Positions 1 through 10,750 of a stretch of DNA of 64,000 bases are shown in pieces. Below the pieces are notes generated by a model, which searched no databases, had not been told where the DNA came from, and saw only the letters and a program-made list of their open reading frames with translations. This stretch comes from Phocoena phocoena (lineage: Eukaryota > Chordata > Mammalia > Artiodactyla > Phocoenidae), in contig NC_089228.1 of assembly GCF_963924675.1 (NCBI RefSeq), positions 96,446,394 through 96,510,393 on the forward strand. Direction: 5' to 3'. The position numbers and the translations under genes were made by a program. Within the stretch, counting starts at the first letter, position 1. Each line of letters opens with the position of its first letter.

Positions 1-2785
1 GTCTCACACTCAAACATGGTCCCTCGCCCCTGATGAGACTTCTTCTTCTCCAAGTGTGAACCCGGGGCCGGGGGCTTGCTTCTTGCTGCTGTGGTCTCAC
101 CAGCGGGGCTGCCTCCGTGATGGCTCTCGTCCAAGGACTGCCCGGCACCGAGAATATGATTTTCATTTGCCGAAGAGTCTTCTACTGCTGCTTGTCTGAC
201 AAGAGTGCGGGGATGTCCATTTTGGGGCACAGAAGTGTTAGGTCCTGGTACAAAGACATCGTCGTAGAAAGCACCAATTTTGTCGTCAAAGGACTGACTT
301 CCTCTCAGTGGGTGTGGGGGAGGGATGATGCTCGCAGGTACTGCTGAGTACCCTGTGGTAGGCATAGAATTACTTCTGGTGATGGGCAGACAGTCGAGGG
401 AAGGTACAGACAGAAGAAACACTTGCTTTGATTTCTCTGTGGGAGTGAAAGGGGACTTTGGTATATCAGAGCTTGAACTTGTTCTCCGTCCCATTGGTTT
501 TAAATCAAACTGGAAAGAATCCTTAAATATGTACGATTTGGGGGAATCGATGCTTCCCCGTCGGGAGAGAGAGGTTCTCCGTGGCTTTACACTATCCAGT
601 TGCTTGTCATCTACCAAGGCTTCGTTGTCTGAGATGAGCTTTGATATCCGTTCCTCAAGCGTTTTTGTCGCCAAAGGTGGGCGCATCTGACCTGGGAGGA
701 GTGACGCTTTTTCACCTGCTGGAAGGGCCGAAGCTGCTGGTGTGTTGACACGAGGTGCAGAAGACCCATTATTCTTGTTAGAGTCCTGCTCTGGGGTGGG
801 TAACGTTCTGGCAAAGGGGGTGGGTGGACTCACTGTTTGGTCGGCACTTTCAGAACGTGAAAAGTAACCCGAATCCGTACTTCCTAAACTGCGAGGACTC
901 AGGAGAAGTTTTCCTTGCTGCTCTCGGGAGTAATCGGTGGCCTGCTGCCTTTGTAGCTGGGCATGTACCGTTCCCACGTGAGATTCCTGTTTTCCCTCGG
1001 GCTGACTCACATCGCCCTTCTCGTGGGACCTGTCATCCATCTCCAGGGAGCACGCCCAGGCTGAGTGGGACAGTATACCGGTTACCTGAAGGTCTTTCTG
1101 TTTCTGTGCACTAGGAGGTTCAGGCTTGGAATCCGTAACCTTCGGGCCGTCAGCTCTTAAAGGGGACACACTGATGGGGTGGACCACAACCTTTGGTAAC
1201 TCTGTCACAGCCTGCGGTTCTGAAGATCTGTCCTGTAGTGAAAAGTCACCTGCCACAGGATCTGGATTGCTTGGAATGGAACCCAATTTAGGTAAAGCTT
1301 CCGAGCTGGATGCCATTTTCATTATCTGCATGGGCTGCAGGTCCACGGAGCCCGGGTCGTTCTGCCTGTCATCAGCTGCACCCTCCTCTTCGCTCTCCCC
1401 ACTATCTTCCACATCCGAATGGAGACTAAGTGCTTTGGGGGACTCGTGAGGCATGAACAAGCCGCCAGCATCTGGCTGCAAGACGAGCCCCAGTTTGATA
1501 GTGTGTGCATGGGATTTTTTGTGCTTGTAGAGGTTACTTTTAGTCTTAAATGAAAACCCGCAGGTCACGCAGGGGTAGGGTCGCTCTCCAGTGTGGGAGC
1601 GGATGTGCTTTAAAAGCACACTGGGCTTTGCACAGGCTCGATTGCAATACTCACAGATGTATTTTCCTTGTTTTTTTGGCTTCTGATCTTTCAGAAGAAG
1701 ATTGCACATTTGTTCCATGCTGTGGTTAACAACAGAGGCGACAGGAGTTGAGTTGTAAATTGGCGTGGGGGGTGACCGCGTGGAAAGGGCGGGGCTCACT
1801 GACAGCGGCGAGGCAGCATCCACTTGCTGGTTTGGAGGAGAAACCTGAGTTCTACTGGAGGGTGAAGTCACGCCTACGGATGACATCACTGCTGCGTTAC
1901 AGACGTGCTCAAGTTGGGCGTTCTCCTGATTCTGCAGACTCGTGAGTGATCTGGCGAAACCCGAACACGCTGGAAGCTGCTGATCTTGTTGGCCAGGTTT
2001 AGAAACAGAGAGTCCGCTTGGATTATACGAAGGAGAAACGGCCTGAAGTGCCGCTTGGTCGTTCTTCTGAGCGGCAGACACGCGCCCGGCGTATGAGGTC
2101 CGAGGAGGCGGCTGTGATTGGGCAGCCGGTTCTTGCGGGGTCGGCTCGGGGGCATCCATGGGGCTGTTGTTCAGGTGAGAAGGGGGTCGTACAGTTTTAT
2201 TTGGTCTCAGTTTTTCGCTCTTAACCGCACAAGAGGAGCCCTTTTGTGACAAGGTGCTCAGTTCTGGCTCCATGGCCTTCAGTAAGACATCGAACGCGGT
2301 GTTTGCATACGAGGAGGGTGGGGGGCTGCAGTGAGAGGAGATACATTCACGGTGGTCAGTCCTGCTTTTACCGGACAGAGAACTGGAGTCACATTTTCCC
2401 TCGGGGACACCGGGCTTGGCAGGGTCAGAGCCTTCCGACCTCCACCGGCGTGGCTCGGATGGGTGCTGCAGAAACGAGGGCTTCTTCGGGGAGACAGACT
2501 CTTGCAATTTAGAGGCCTCGGCAATTATCCCAGGGGTTTCTCCATTGTGTTTGGTAAACTGCTTCCCATTTTTTACAGGACTGTGATTCTGCTTCTTGTG
2601 GGACTCCGCCACGCTCTGAAGAATGGCAAAAGATGACTCTTCTGTATTTTGTTTGTGTTTTGCCTGAAGAGGATTTCTCAGTGGGGATTTTGGTATTTTT
2701 TTCAGGTGATTCTCGGCTACAATCTTTTTTCGTTTCACGCCTTTAAGTGATTCTGAAGTTCCCTTAATACCAGCCCCTAAGATTT
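1..2785 (-). CDS. HIVEP1: HIVEP1 large exon, 5' half (partial)
   Basis: Large nuclear zinc-finger transcription factor of the ZAS/Schnurri family, which binds kappaB-like enhancer sites (GGGACTTTCC type). I translated the whole minus-strand stretch: after 2 nt completing a Glu codon there are 927 sense codons without a stop or frameshift. It opens [20 protein letters not shown] (basic, NLS-like) and has a paired C2H2 module at 1664-1503. An acidic patch follows ([11 protein letters not shown], about 1405-1380), then the family motif [12 protein letters not shown] (about 877-842) and Ser/Arg blocks such as [14 protein letters not shown] (about 580-540). It leaves the window at MFECET, the start of the CCHC finger. 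Adding the 54-nt exon and the 13-residue start known from the human protein places the first finger near residue 406, where I recall it in human HIVEP1, so length is conserved. Paralogues HIVEP2 and HIVEP3 fit the non-finger text poorly. The reading frame continues beyond base 1. The frame is intact, so this is a functional gene, not a retrocopy. Confidence 0.97.
1503..1664 (-). other. HIVEP1: ZAS-N paired C2H2 zinc fingers of HIVEP1
   Basis: Finger 1 begins KYICEYC and follows C-x2-C-x12-H-x3-H. The TGERPYP linker joins it to finger 2, which begins PCVTC and has the same spacing, ending KKSHAH. All eight zinc ligands are present. In the ZAS family this N-terminal finger pair, together with the following acidic stretch, is one of two independent kappaB-site DNA-binding units. 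The second pair (ZAS-C) lies outside the window. Confidence 0.96.
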
Positions 2786-2813
2786 CTGTTCAAAGAAGAA
2801 AAAAGAAAACCAG
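2786..2813 (-). promoter_or_regulatory. 3' splice site of the HIVEP1 large exon
   Basis: On the minus strand a pyrimidine-rich run (ggttttcttttttcttc, about 2811-2795) precedes tttgaacag at about 2794-2786, with the AG at 2787-2786. The first exonic bases are AAATCTTAGG at 2785. Phase matches the 54-nt exon upstream, whose last base G completes the split Glu codon G|AA. Confidence 0.93.
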
Positions 2814-3201
2814 TTGGTAAAATGGTATGTACACCAACTATGATGCTTTTAGATTAACGTTATGATCACAATGGTGTTATGACAACTGAAGAAGGCAATT
2901 TAAAGGAAAGCCGGTTTGGATAAAACTGCATTCCTACATTCTGGCAATATTAAGAAGGCTGGCCATCAACATCTGTTGAAACAATCATGCGAAGACCTTA
3001 GTGCACATTTCTAGAATGCCGTGTTCCATTCTTGACCCCCTATCTCACCACAGTCCTGGAACCTGCTGTTTCAAAACTAAATTATCCTCCCCCTTCACCC
3101 TTGCAGCTGAGGACCCTACACAATAGTCTTAAGAGAGCTGGCCCACAAAGAAGAAAATTCAAGCTTTAATGCTGGGTATTTGTCTTATCACATTTAGTAT
3201 C

Positions 3202-3423
3202 TTTTTTTTTTTTTTTTTTTTTTGCGGTATGCAGGCCTCTCACTGTTGTGGCCTCTCCCGTTGCGGAGCACAGGCTCCAGACGCACAGGACCAGCAGTCA
3301 TGGCTCACGGGCCCAGCCGCTCTGTGGCATGTGGGATCTTCCCGGACCGGGGCACGAACCCGTGTCCCCTGCCTGCATCGGCAGGCGTCCGGACTCTCAA
3401 CCACTGCGCCACCAGGGAAGCCC
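3202..3423 (-). mobile_element. CHR SINE (cetacean tRNA-derived), minus
   Basis: Read on the minus strand it begins gggcttccctggtggcgcag, carries the tRNA-like B-box cgggttcgtgcccc, and ends in a 22-base poly(A) (poly-T at 3202-3223). It is flanked by an 11-bp target-site duplication tagtatctttt at 3195-3205 and 3424-3434. Small insertions separate it from the other copies (an extra cctg and cgtcc near the B-box side). It lies about 415 bp upstream of the large-exon acceptor and is in sense with HIVEP1. Confidence 0.93.
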
Positions 3424-3434
3424 TAGTATCTTTT

Positions 3435-4897
3435 AAAGCAAACTTCTCAGCAAGTTTCTACATAACAGTATTGCTCCAAAACAGGCAATACTGATATTCT
3501 TAGGAGAACAAAGGTTACTATACAATAATTTTTAGACACAGACACCTCCGATGATCATGGGATTTTCACTGATAGAACCGTGAAGAACTGCTAATATAGC
3601 AGTTATATCAATCCACAGAAAAATATGAAAGTAAAATAATACACTTACTTGTGGTTCTTCACCAACAAAAATTTTAAAGTCCTAATGTTGTAATGGCCCT
3701 TAGTTTTAAAATAAAAATCACCATTTTAATTGAACAAAATATTCAATGGCTATGTTTCTTTGCCACTAATGATAGGTGAGTAGGTAGACAGACAGAACTT
3801 ATAACAGGAGAGAAGAGATGAAACTGCCTCCATTTCTTGCTGTGTTGAAATAAATCACCACTTAAATGGCATCAACCACCACCATCTCTGTCAAGTATTG
3901 TAGTTTTGAGCAATAACTGCTTGCCATAATTTCGTTTGTTTCGATTTGTTGGATCCTCGGGCACGTAAACAAAAATTATTCAAGCTTACATTACTTACTT
4001 GTAGAAAAGCCAAATACTCTAATTCCTCATTATTTTCAAATAGCTGTTACAATGTACCTATTAAAATTTCATATTAGACCAAAATGTCTATACCAAAATA
4101 ACCGCTTTGCATTAACAGAAGAATTTACATAAAATAAAATATTCTGGTCATCTTGTGACATCAGTTTATGTGATTTCATGTATTAATTTAATTAAAAAAT
4201 TGCATACTAATCCACTAAAGATACATTTACCCACCATAATCAGAAGGGCAAATAAAAGGGTGTGGGGGGGTGTCTCATGATGAAACTATTTGAGCTAAAG
4301 AAAAATAGAAAAAAAAGTATCATATTGTTGATACCTCTACAAAATGATGCTGAGCAAACCTTTTGTATTCTTCAACCCACTCATTTATAAAATGATGCTT
4401 CCCCAGTGGTTTTCCCTCTTCAGGATGAATGCGATAAAGTCAGTGATGTACTTTATGCCTCTCCTTAACTATACAAGAAAGCAGGCAAAACGAAAAATGA
4501 TGATCAGCGTCTCGGGTGCGTCGTTTCCCTACTCACTTCCCGGGAGCTCGGAGGTGGGTTGAAACAAAAGTGAGAGCCACTAGGCTGTTAAAATAAATAC
4601 AAAAGCAGAGCCCAGCAGCCACCTGGAGGAACGGCAGTTCCCAACTCAGGCAACTGTCAGAGCAGAAACACAAGAGATTCTTTAAAAATGTGCCCATGCC
4701 AAGCCCAACCACAACCCTATGCAACCAGAGCCTTGGGTGGGGTAGATAGGTTTATTTTGTTATGTTTTACATACTTTCTGTAATAAGATTTTATTTTTAG
4801 GTAAAGTTATGTGTAAAAAAAAAAAAAAAATTAAGCAATGGCTTACACTCCAAAGAAAAAAATGCAAAAATTCAACCCACAGCTAAAACCAGAAATA
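3435..4897. other. AT-rich intron sequence, nothing assigned
   Basis: I see no gene, splice-supported exon or recognisable repeat here. An A-run lies at about 4817-4831. The short ORFs on both strands near 4340-4720 lack homology or context that I can recognise. Confidence 0.5.
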
Positions 4898-4911
4898 CCA
4901 CATTAAGTTTT

Positions 4912-5228
4912 TTTTTTTTTAAGAAGATGTTGTGGGTAGGAGTTAATTAATTAACGTATTTATTTTTGGCTGTGTTGGGTCTTCGTTTCTGTGCGAGGGC
5001 TTTCTCTAGTGGTAGCAAGCCGAAGCCACTCTTCATCGCGGTGCGCGGGCCTCTCACTATCGCGGCCTCTCTTATTGCGGAGCACAGGCTCCAGACGCGC
5101 AGGCTCAGTAGTTGTGGCTCACGGGCCTAGTTGCTCTGCGGCATGTGGGATCTTCCCGGACCAGGGCTCGAACCCGTGTCCCCTGCATTAGCAGGCGGAT
5201 TCTCAACCACTGCGCCACCAGGGAAGCC
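4912..5228 (-). mobile_element. Long-form CHR SINE (CHR-1 type), minus
   Basis: This is a longer variant than the copy at 3202. On the minus strand the tRNA-like head gggcttccctggtggcgcag is followed by a middle segment and the ggcttctctagttgc/cgaagacccaacacagcc-type 3' part, seen here as its complement near 4970-5035, then an A/T-rich tail. It is flanked by the 14-bp direct repeat ccacattaagtttt at 4898-4911 and 5229-5242, a perfect target-site duplication. Confidence 0.9.
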
Positions 5229-5242
5229 CCACATTAAGTTTT

Positions 5243-5810
5243 AAAGGGAACATTTTATGTATTTTTTTTGTTTTAAGAAGTACAATTCAACTTTGTACTT
5301 AAAGAAAATGAAGCTGAAGTGAAAAGGAAGGAATGATTTAAGATCCCTATTTCTTTATAGACATAATTCCTCTAAAGTTAAGAATTTGAAAAAACACATT
5401 TTAAACAGATTTTACGAACCATGTTTCAATTTTAGACGAAGACGGACTCATCTCTCTTTGATGAATGTTTATAACATTTACATTCTATTTGCATAGTTGT
5501 TTACTCTTCCTTCTCTATTTGAATTTTAAGACCTGGTGCTAATATACCATTTCTTTCCTTCAAAACTTTGCACACTCCTTTGCTTTCTGGCAATGAAGCT
5601 TGTAGAGAGAAGCCTGCTGCCAGCCTGACTGGTAGTTTCTCCTCCTTGAGGTGACTTGCCTTTTTTCTGCCAGCATATCTGCAAAAAACCTTTATTTTCA
5701 AAGTCTAATAACATAACTAGAAGTCAGCTCAGAGTTAACCACTGTACAACGTTTCATTTTTTTCCTGGAACACAATGACCTCTAAAAGGAAATTCATTTA
5801 GCTTATTTCA
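5243..5810. other. Intron sequence, nothing assigned
   Basis: AT-rich single-copy-looking sequence. Overlapping minus-strand ORFs of 62-66 codons near 5500-5714 have no recognisable domain and no exon signals that I could support. Confidence 0.4.
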
Positions 5811-6520
5811 GAAAATTTTTCTTTTATTATTTCTTCAAATACATTTTCTGGCCAATTGTTTTCTTTGGGGTTGGCTCTTTTACTTTACTGACATCAGTTG
5901 TCTTTATGGGGCTTCCCTGGTGGCGCAGTGGTTAAGAATCCACCTGCCAATGCAGGGGACACGGGTTCGAGCTCTGGTGTGGGAAGATGCCACATGCCGT
6001 GGAGCAATTAAGCCCGCACACCTAGAGCCCAGCAGCCCCCACTCGCCGAAACTAGAGAAAGACCGTGTGCAGCAACGGAGACCCAACGTAGCCCAAAAAA
6101 AATGACCTTTGTGCAGGACCACCCTTATGATGATCTAAATCTCTTCAATCTTTTTGTTTTTCTCCTTCGCTCTTTCTAGAATTATCTAAGGCTTCTTCCC
6201 TTACATCAGTAATTTGATTTTCAGGCCATTAAAGTCCTTGCTGTTTCAAATTCATTTAATAGTTTTGGACTGACGTTGCTCTGTTCTCATTTTGTTCCCT
6301 AAGTTCCACATTGCCTATATCATCTCCTTTTACTGTCTCATATTATATTTGAACTGTTGCTTTAATAAATTTATGTTCTTATTAAGTTCAATGCTTAAAA
6401 AAAAGCTTCTGTTTCTGAGGTAGTATTTCCTTTAAGGCTGAGTTTTTGGTCTGTCTTTTCACATTCTCTCTGCTTTTCTATTGCCTGAGATCATGGGGAA
6501 TCACAGGGAGTGGCATTCAA
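5811..6520 (-). mobile_element. Decayed L1M fragment, antisense (ORF1 region)
   Basis: Plus-strand text such as ttatttcttcaaatacattttctggcc and the following C/T-rich stretch resemble the complement of ancient mammalian L1 ORF1 (the ...gaagagataatggccgagaattttccaaa segment, present in sense at 11310-11340 and 15410-15445). A CHR SINE at 5908-6102 interrupts it. Boundaries are approximate. Confidence 0.5.
5908..6102 (+). mobile_element. CHR-1 type SINE, plus
   Basis: Begins gggcttccctggtggcgcag, has the B-box acgggttcgagctctgg, and ends with ctagagaaagaccgtgtgca and acccaacgtagcc followed by a short A tail. It is opposite in orientation to the copies at 3202 and 4912. No clear target-site duplication remains. 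Confidence 0.9.
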
Positions 6521-9200
6521 TGGAGAATATGTTCCCAACAGTGTTTTTCTGAGTTGTGTTCACTCTTCTAAGATTTGTTGGATCTCCTTTACCAGGGTTC
6601 ACTCCCCTCGTTCAAGGGATAACGTCCATTCCATCATGGGTGGTTGGAAGGGGATGACCTTCGATGCTGGATTAGTCTCTACAGGCAAGGAACAGGAGGG
6701 GAGAGGGTGGTGGAGCAAATGAGACAGATGTAAAGAGGGAAGGTACCAGGCACATCTGAGGTGAATCCCACGTTATCGTTCTAGAGGTGGAATTAAGGCG
6801 AGTTGCATGTGATCGTTACTCTCCATCCCTTGGGTGGAGTGCACAGAGTGAATGGCTAAGCCTTCTGGCTAGGAATCAGAGATACAAGTCTCCTCTTGGG
6901 AACCAATGCCCTGAAGTGTGAGGTAGCAGACCCTCGGGTCTTGGAGAATCATACGCTCAGGATAGTTTTTTCAACTCAACTTAATCTTGATTAATTTCAA
7001 GCATATCAAAGCGTGACTTGAGTTATTTTCTCCCGCCCCCTCATGTACAGGAAAGAATGTAATAATCAAACATTGTGGCTACGTCGACAACATACGGTAT
7101 ACAGTTACCATAGGCCATGGAGCTAAGAGAGGGTATAGACCAGAATGCCTCAAAGCAGAAATACAGCCTGGGGTGGAAGATGGGAGGGGAGCAGCTCTTT
7201 ACCACCGATGCTTAGGTTTTTCATTACTTTTAAGGGCAATTTGTTACTTTGGTAGACTAACATGAAAATAAATTAAAGGAAGCAGAAAGAAAGACCGTGA
7301 GACAGTGGTGGAAGGTGTACAAGGATGATGCCTTTTTAATATGCTCACTCTCCCACCTCCCAGTGCACGGGCCTTCCCTCTGCCTCACGGTACAAACGCT
7401 GCTTTATAGTTATCACCATATGATTCCAGAGCTGCTGCTTTTTACCAACACTAGGGCTGGACATCCTTGGGGGCACATAACCCTCTTTGTGTGAATGATG
7501 AAGCACAACCCTCTTTCCTTACACAGTGAGAATGCACACTCAGATCAGGAAGTGGGTGGGAAAGGTTCAAAGTCAAGGTCGACCAGCTGCTGTAAATTAT
7601 ATTCTGGTCAGCACGCTACTGGAAATGGCTGACAATCAGGCAGAAATTCTGAGGCATCAACAGGTCAGAAATCCAAATAGGAATTCATTTAAAAGACACA
7701 AATCGCACTTAGAAGAGGGACCAAAATTGGCAGCATAGCCACTGTCAGAATCCCTGACTTGTTGGGCTTTATAAACAAGCCAGCTCTCCATCAAGTAGGA
7801 GGTTGAGAACAGCTTGGAGAGATTGCAGAGGCCACTTGACTGGAAAAAGGTGAATGGTTAGGGAAATAGGAGCTAAAGTATGACAAAGGATATTCTCACA
7901 TTTGGATATTCTCAAGTATGGTGAACTACAATCTAACAGTGTGTTTAAAACCCTGCCTTGACTGAGGGTGAATATCTTTTTCCAACTGACTCCAAGACAC
8001 ATCAGCGTGAAAAACTTCAGATCTCTCTTAGGACTTGGGGACACAAGCACCACCTGTTTTCTAACAATTGACGGCATACTGTGTCAGAGAGTCAAGAGAT
8101 CAGAGGTAGGGGGACCATTTAGAAGGCCTTTCAGTCGTTCATGCAAGAGTTAAAGTGCTACCTTGAACTCACGTAGTGACAATGGGCCTCTTAGCTGATT
8201 CTCAAAGCAAGAAAGCCTGAGAAAGGTTTGCCAAAGATTCTGCTGAGGTTTCCTGTTCTCTGGGAGGACTGAGCTAGTTTGGGAAGGGGAAAAAACTCAA
8301 CTCACTTTCCATTCCACCAAACCTCAAACTCAATATCCATGTGTAAAATTATAAATTGTAGCTGCAGACCCTGGATTAGAAATTTTCAACAGGAAATGGA
8401 TAGGCTAATTATGGCACAGCCACTTAACATTATACATCCATTTAAAATAATTACAAAGATTACACAGCAATGTGAAAATTATGATATATTAAGTATATAT
8501 GCATATTCTTTCCTTTACCTACAGAGAAGTCTGGGCTAGAGGCGTAGATCTGGGAGTACGTAGTGAGTGCTGTTTTTATAAAAGTACAGAAATGATAAGC
8601 CACAGAGAATAGACAGTAGAGAGAAGTCTGGCATCAGAGGCTTGGGTAATCCCTATATTTAAGAGTGAGCTAGAAACGACAAGAAACAGGGAGTAATAAG
8701 AAACGTAAGACAAAATATGTGACAGTGAAGTGCTCAGGAAGCCAGGGTTTAGAGACTTACAAGGAGGAAGATGTGGGCAACAGTGTTTAGTATCACATTC
8801 AGATAAACAGGACGAGACACGAGGCTGCTGGGCGTGGGGGGCTGTTATCTCAGAGCAGTCGTCACTTGGGTCCAGGCGGTAAAAACCGTATCACAAAAGG
8901 GCAAGGAGTGAGGGAGGGCCTGGGGTAGAGCAGGCCAAGCAAATACAGACCACGCGCTGGGAATCTGGCTGTGAAGGGAGGGAGAGAGAAAGGCAGGATG
9001 CCAGTACCAGAGGAGAGGAGGTCATAGCAAGGTTTCTGTAGGATAAGGGGTGTTGAGTGTGCTTATAAACAGGAAGTAAAAGTCAGCAGAGAGAAAGAGA
9101 CTGAAAATGCAAGACAGATAACAAATAAATTAATGTGAAATGAAGAACCACACTGGAAGTATAGCATCCAGGGACCGACCACGTAAGATATGGGAACAAC
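6521..9200. other. Intron sequence with unassigned, probably ancient repeat content
   Basis: Many small ORFs are present, none with a recognisable domain. About 8380-8530 (cagccacttaacattatac, acacagcaatgtgaaa) resembles the 3' untranslated region of old L1M elements. The purine-rich stretch 8540-9200 looks repeat-derived, but I cannot name its family. Confidence 0.35.
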
Positions 9201-9249
9201 TAATTTCACTTAGCAAGCGACAGAAAGCCACATCCATCTCCAAGTTCTC

Positions 9250-9720
9250 CCCATTCCTCACGGAATGGAATTCAAACATCTAAGACACCAAAAGACAGCG
9301 TGGTCCTCTACCCAGCTTCCCAAGCCTCCTCCACACCGTTCCCCTCTCCTCACTATGCTTCAGCCGTGGTGGGTGAACTCTGATGCCTCAACAGGCCTGT
9401 CTCCTTCCTGCCCCTGGGAACTTGGACTCACCATCTCTTGAAAAGCCTTCCCTACTCTCAACTCTAAATGCCGGGATCACTTTCAACCTTTAAATCCTAA
9501 CATCAGTGTTACCTCCTGTCTACCTGCCTACGTTAGTTGCCCCATATCGCCCAAACCCTGTTTATTTTTCATAATTATGATCACAATCTGAAATGCCCTA
9601 TTTATCTACTTATATGTTTTGTCTACCTTCTGATTAGAATATAAGATTTATAAGATCTTATGTTTACTATTCATCCCTATACATCCAGCCCTTAATAGGT
9701 GTTAAAAAATATTTGCTAAT
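9250..9720 (+). mobile_element. L2 LINE 3' part, plus
   Basis: Follows the order of the ancient L2 3' end: a C/T-rich tract with ctcaccatctcttgaaaagccttccct and cctaacatcagtgttacctcctgt, then gcccaaaccctgtttatttt, ataattatgatcacaatctgaaat, tagaatataagatttataag, and the terminal cttaataggtgttaaaaaat with atttgctaatgaa. Heavily diverged, as expected of an insertion older than the placental radiation. Confidence 0.75.
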
Positions 9721-9769
9721 GAAAGAATTCTCTGAGTAAGAGAAAATAAGGGATGAATTTAATATCAGG

Positions 9770-10750
9770 CAACCTATTGATATACTTCACCACATCAGGA
9801 AGAATAAATGAGAAACTCACATGACCATTCTGAATAAGGGTGAATGATATTTAATAAAATTCAACATCCATTCTTGCCTGAGGATATAGAAACTCGAAAA
9901 GCATTGCCCTGACCCAAACAGTAAGAAAAAGCCAGAAATATCACAAAAATCAGAACTTCTCTTGAGTTCACCATAAAGCAGAATCACAAGGCAACCAAAC
10001 AGCCTGAACCCCACAGAGGGATGTGTGGACCAGCTCCGCTGGGGCAAGCAGGGAGGAGAACGTGGAGGAAGACGTGCCAGCCTTGCGAACGAGTGAGAAA
10101 GCATCACCCCAAATTGCAACAAACTGCTGGAGGTTGAGCGTGGGGTGGATAGGCCTGGCCTTGGACACAGGGGGCTTCACACCCACACCCAGGCTCTGTT
10201 CTGTAGGCCTCCCCCAGGTGCTCATGGCGGGCAGGCGGGAGGGGCTCAGCTGCCACTGCAGAAAAGGCGCCAAGCCCCAGGCCCTGCCTGAACACCTCTC
10301 TGATGTGGAGCAAAAGCCTGAAGGCTTAAGCTGCTGGGAAAAGAGCAGCAGCCTTGGGTAAAACCCACTGTGACTTGAGGGAGAGCAGACCAGGAAATCT
10401 CTATCCCAGGGGAGGTAGGAGACTGTCCTGGGACCAAAATCCCATTCCAGTACAATGAGAGGTCTGCTACCCTGGGAGAGCAGCAGGGAACACGGAACTG
10501 CCTCCGACTAAGGCTGCACCAGGATAAAGAGCAGTCCTCACCTGCCCGACGACAGCCTTGCACGGCGTTCTACTACGAGCAGAGGGGCAAGGAGGGGGAG
10601 ACCCCATATCCCAGCATTGCTATAAGCACAGGGAAAGGGCAGGCCACTGATAGAAGAACTGGAGGCCAGCACGGTGCACTGAAGATAAACACAGTGGACC
10701 AAAATCCTAATGCAGCCCCACTCCTGAGCAGGTTGCCTCAACTCCCTACC
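9770..10750 (+). mobile_element. Ancient L1M pieces and GC-richer sequence (probable L1 5' region)
   Basis: Around 9840-9880 ttaataaaattcaacatccattcttgcc matches the L1 ORF2 reverse-transcriptase stretch (...acaaaattcaacacccatt..., also at 26590-26615). The GC-richer segment 9960-10750 directly precedes L1 ORF1-like sequence and may be an old L1 5' untranslated region. ORFs of up to 112 codons occur on both strands here but show no domain. Assignment of the 9960-10750 part is inference. Confidence 0.4.

Noticed and set aside
117..2636. Plus-strand and off-frame ORFs of 60-120 codons across 0.1-2.6 kb
   Set aside because: They are shadows of the HIVEP1 coding exon on the minus strand, whose frame is open throughout and recognisable residue by residue.
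3224..3423. CHR SINE heads considered as functional tRNA genes
   Set aside because: They retain A/B-box-like motifs but not a complete cloverleaf; poly(A) tails and target-site duplications mark them as SINEs.
3169..3494. ORFs with motifs like CGLSRCGAQAPDAQ in several places (also 11.7, 13.6, 49.1, 58.2, 59.2, 63.1 kb)
   Set aside because: They are conceptual translations of CHR SINE copies, in both orientations, not proteins.
10023..10563. Overlapping 105-112 codon ORFs in a GC-richer segment
   Set aside because: No domain, no exon signals on the HIVEP1 strand, and the segment adjoins L1M ORF1 sequence; more likely L1 5' region.
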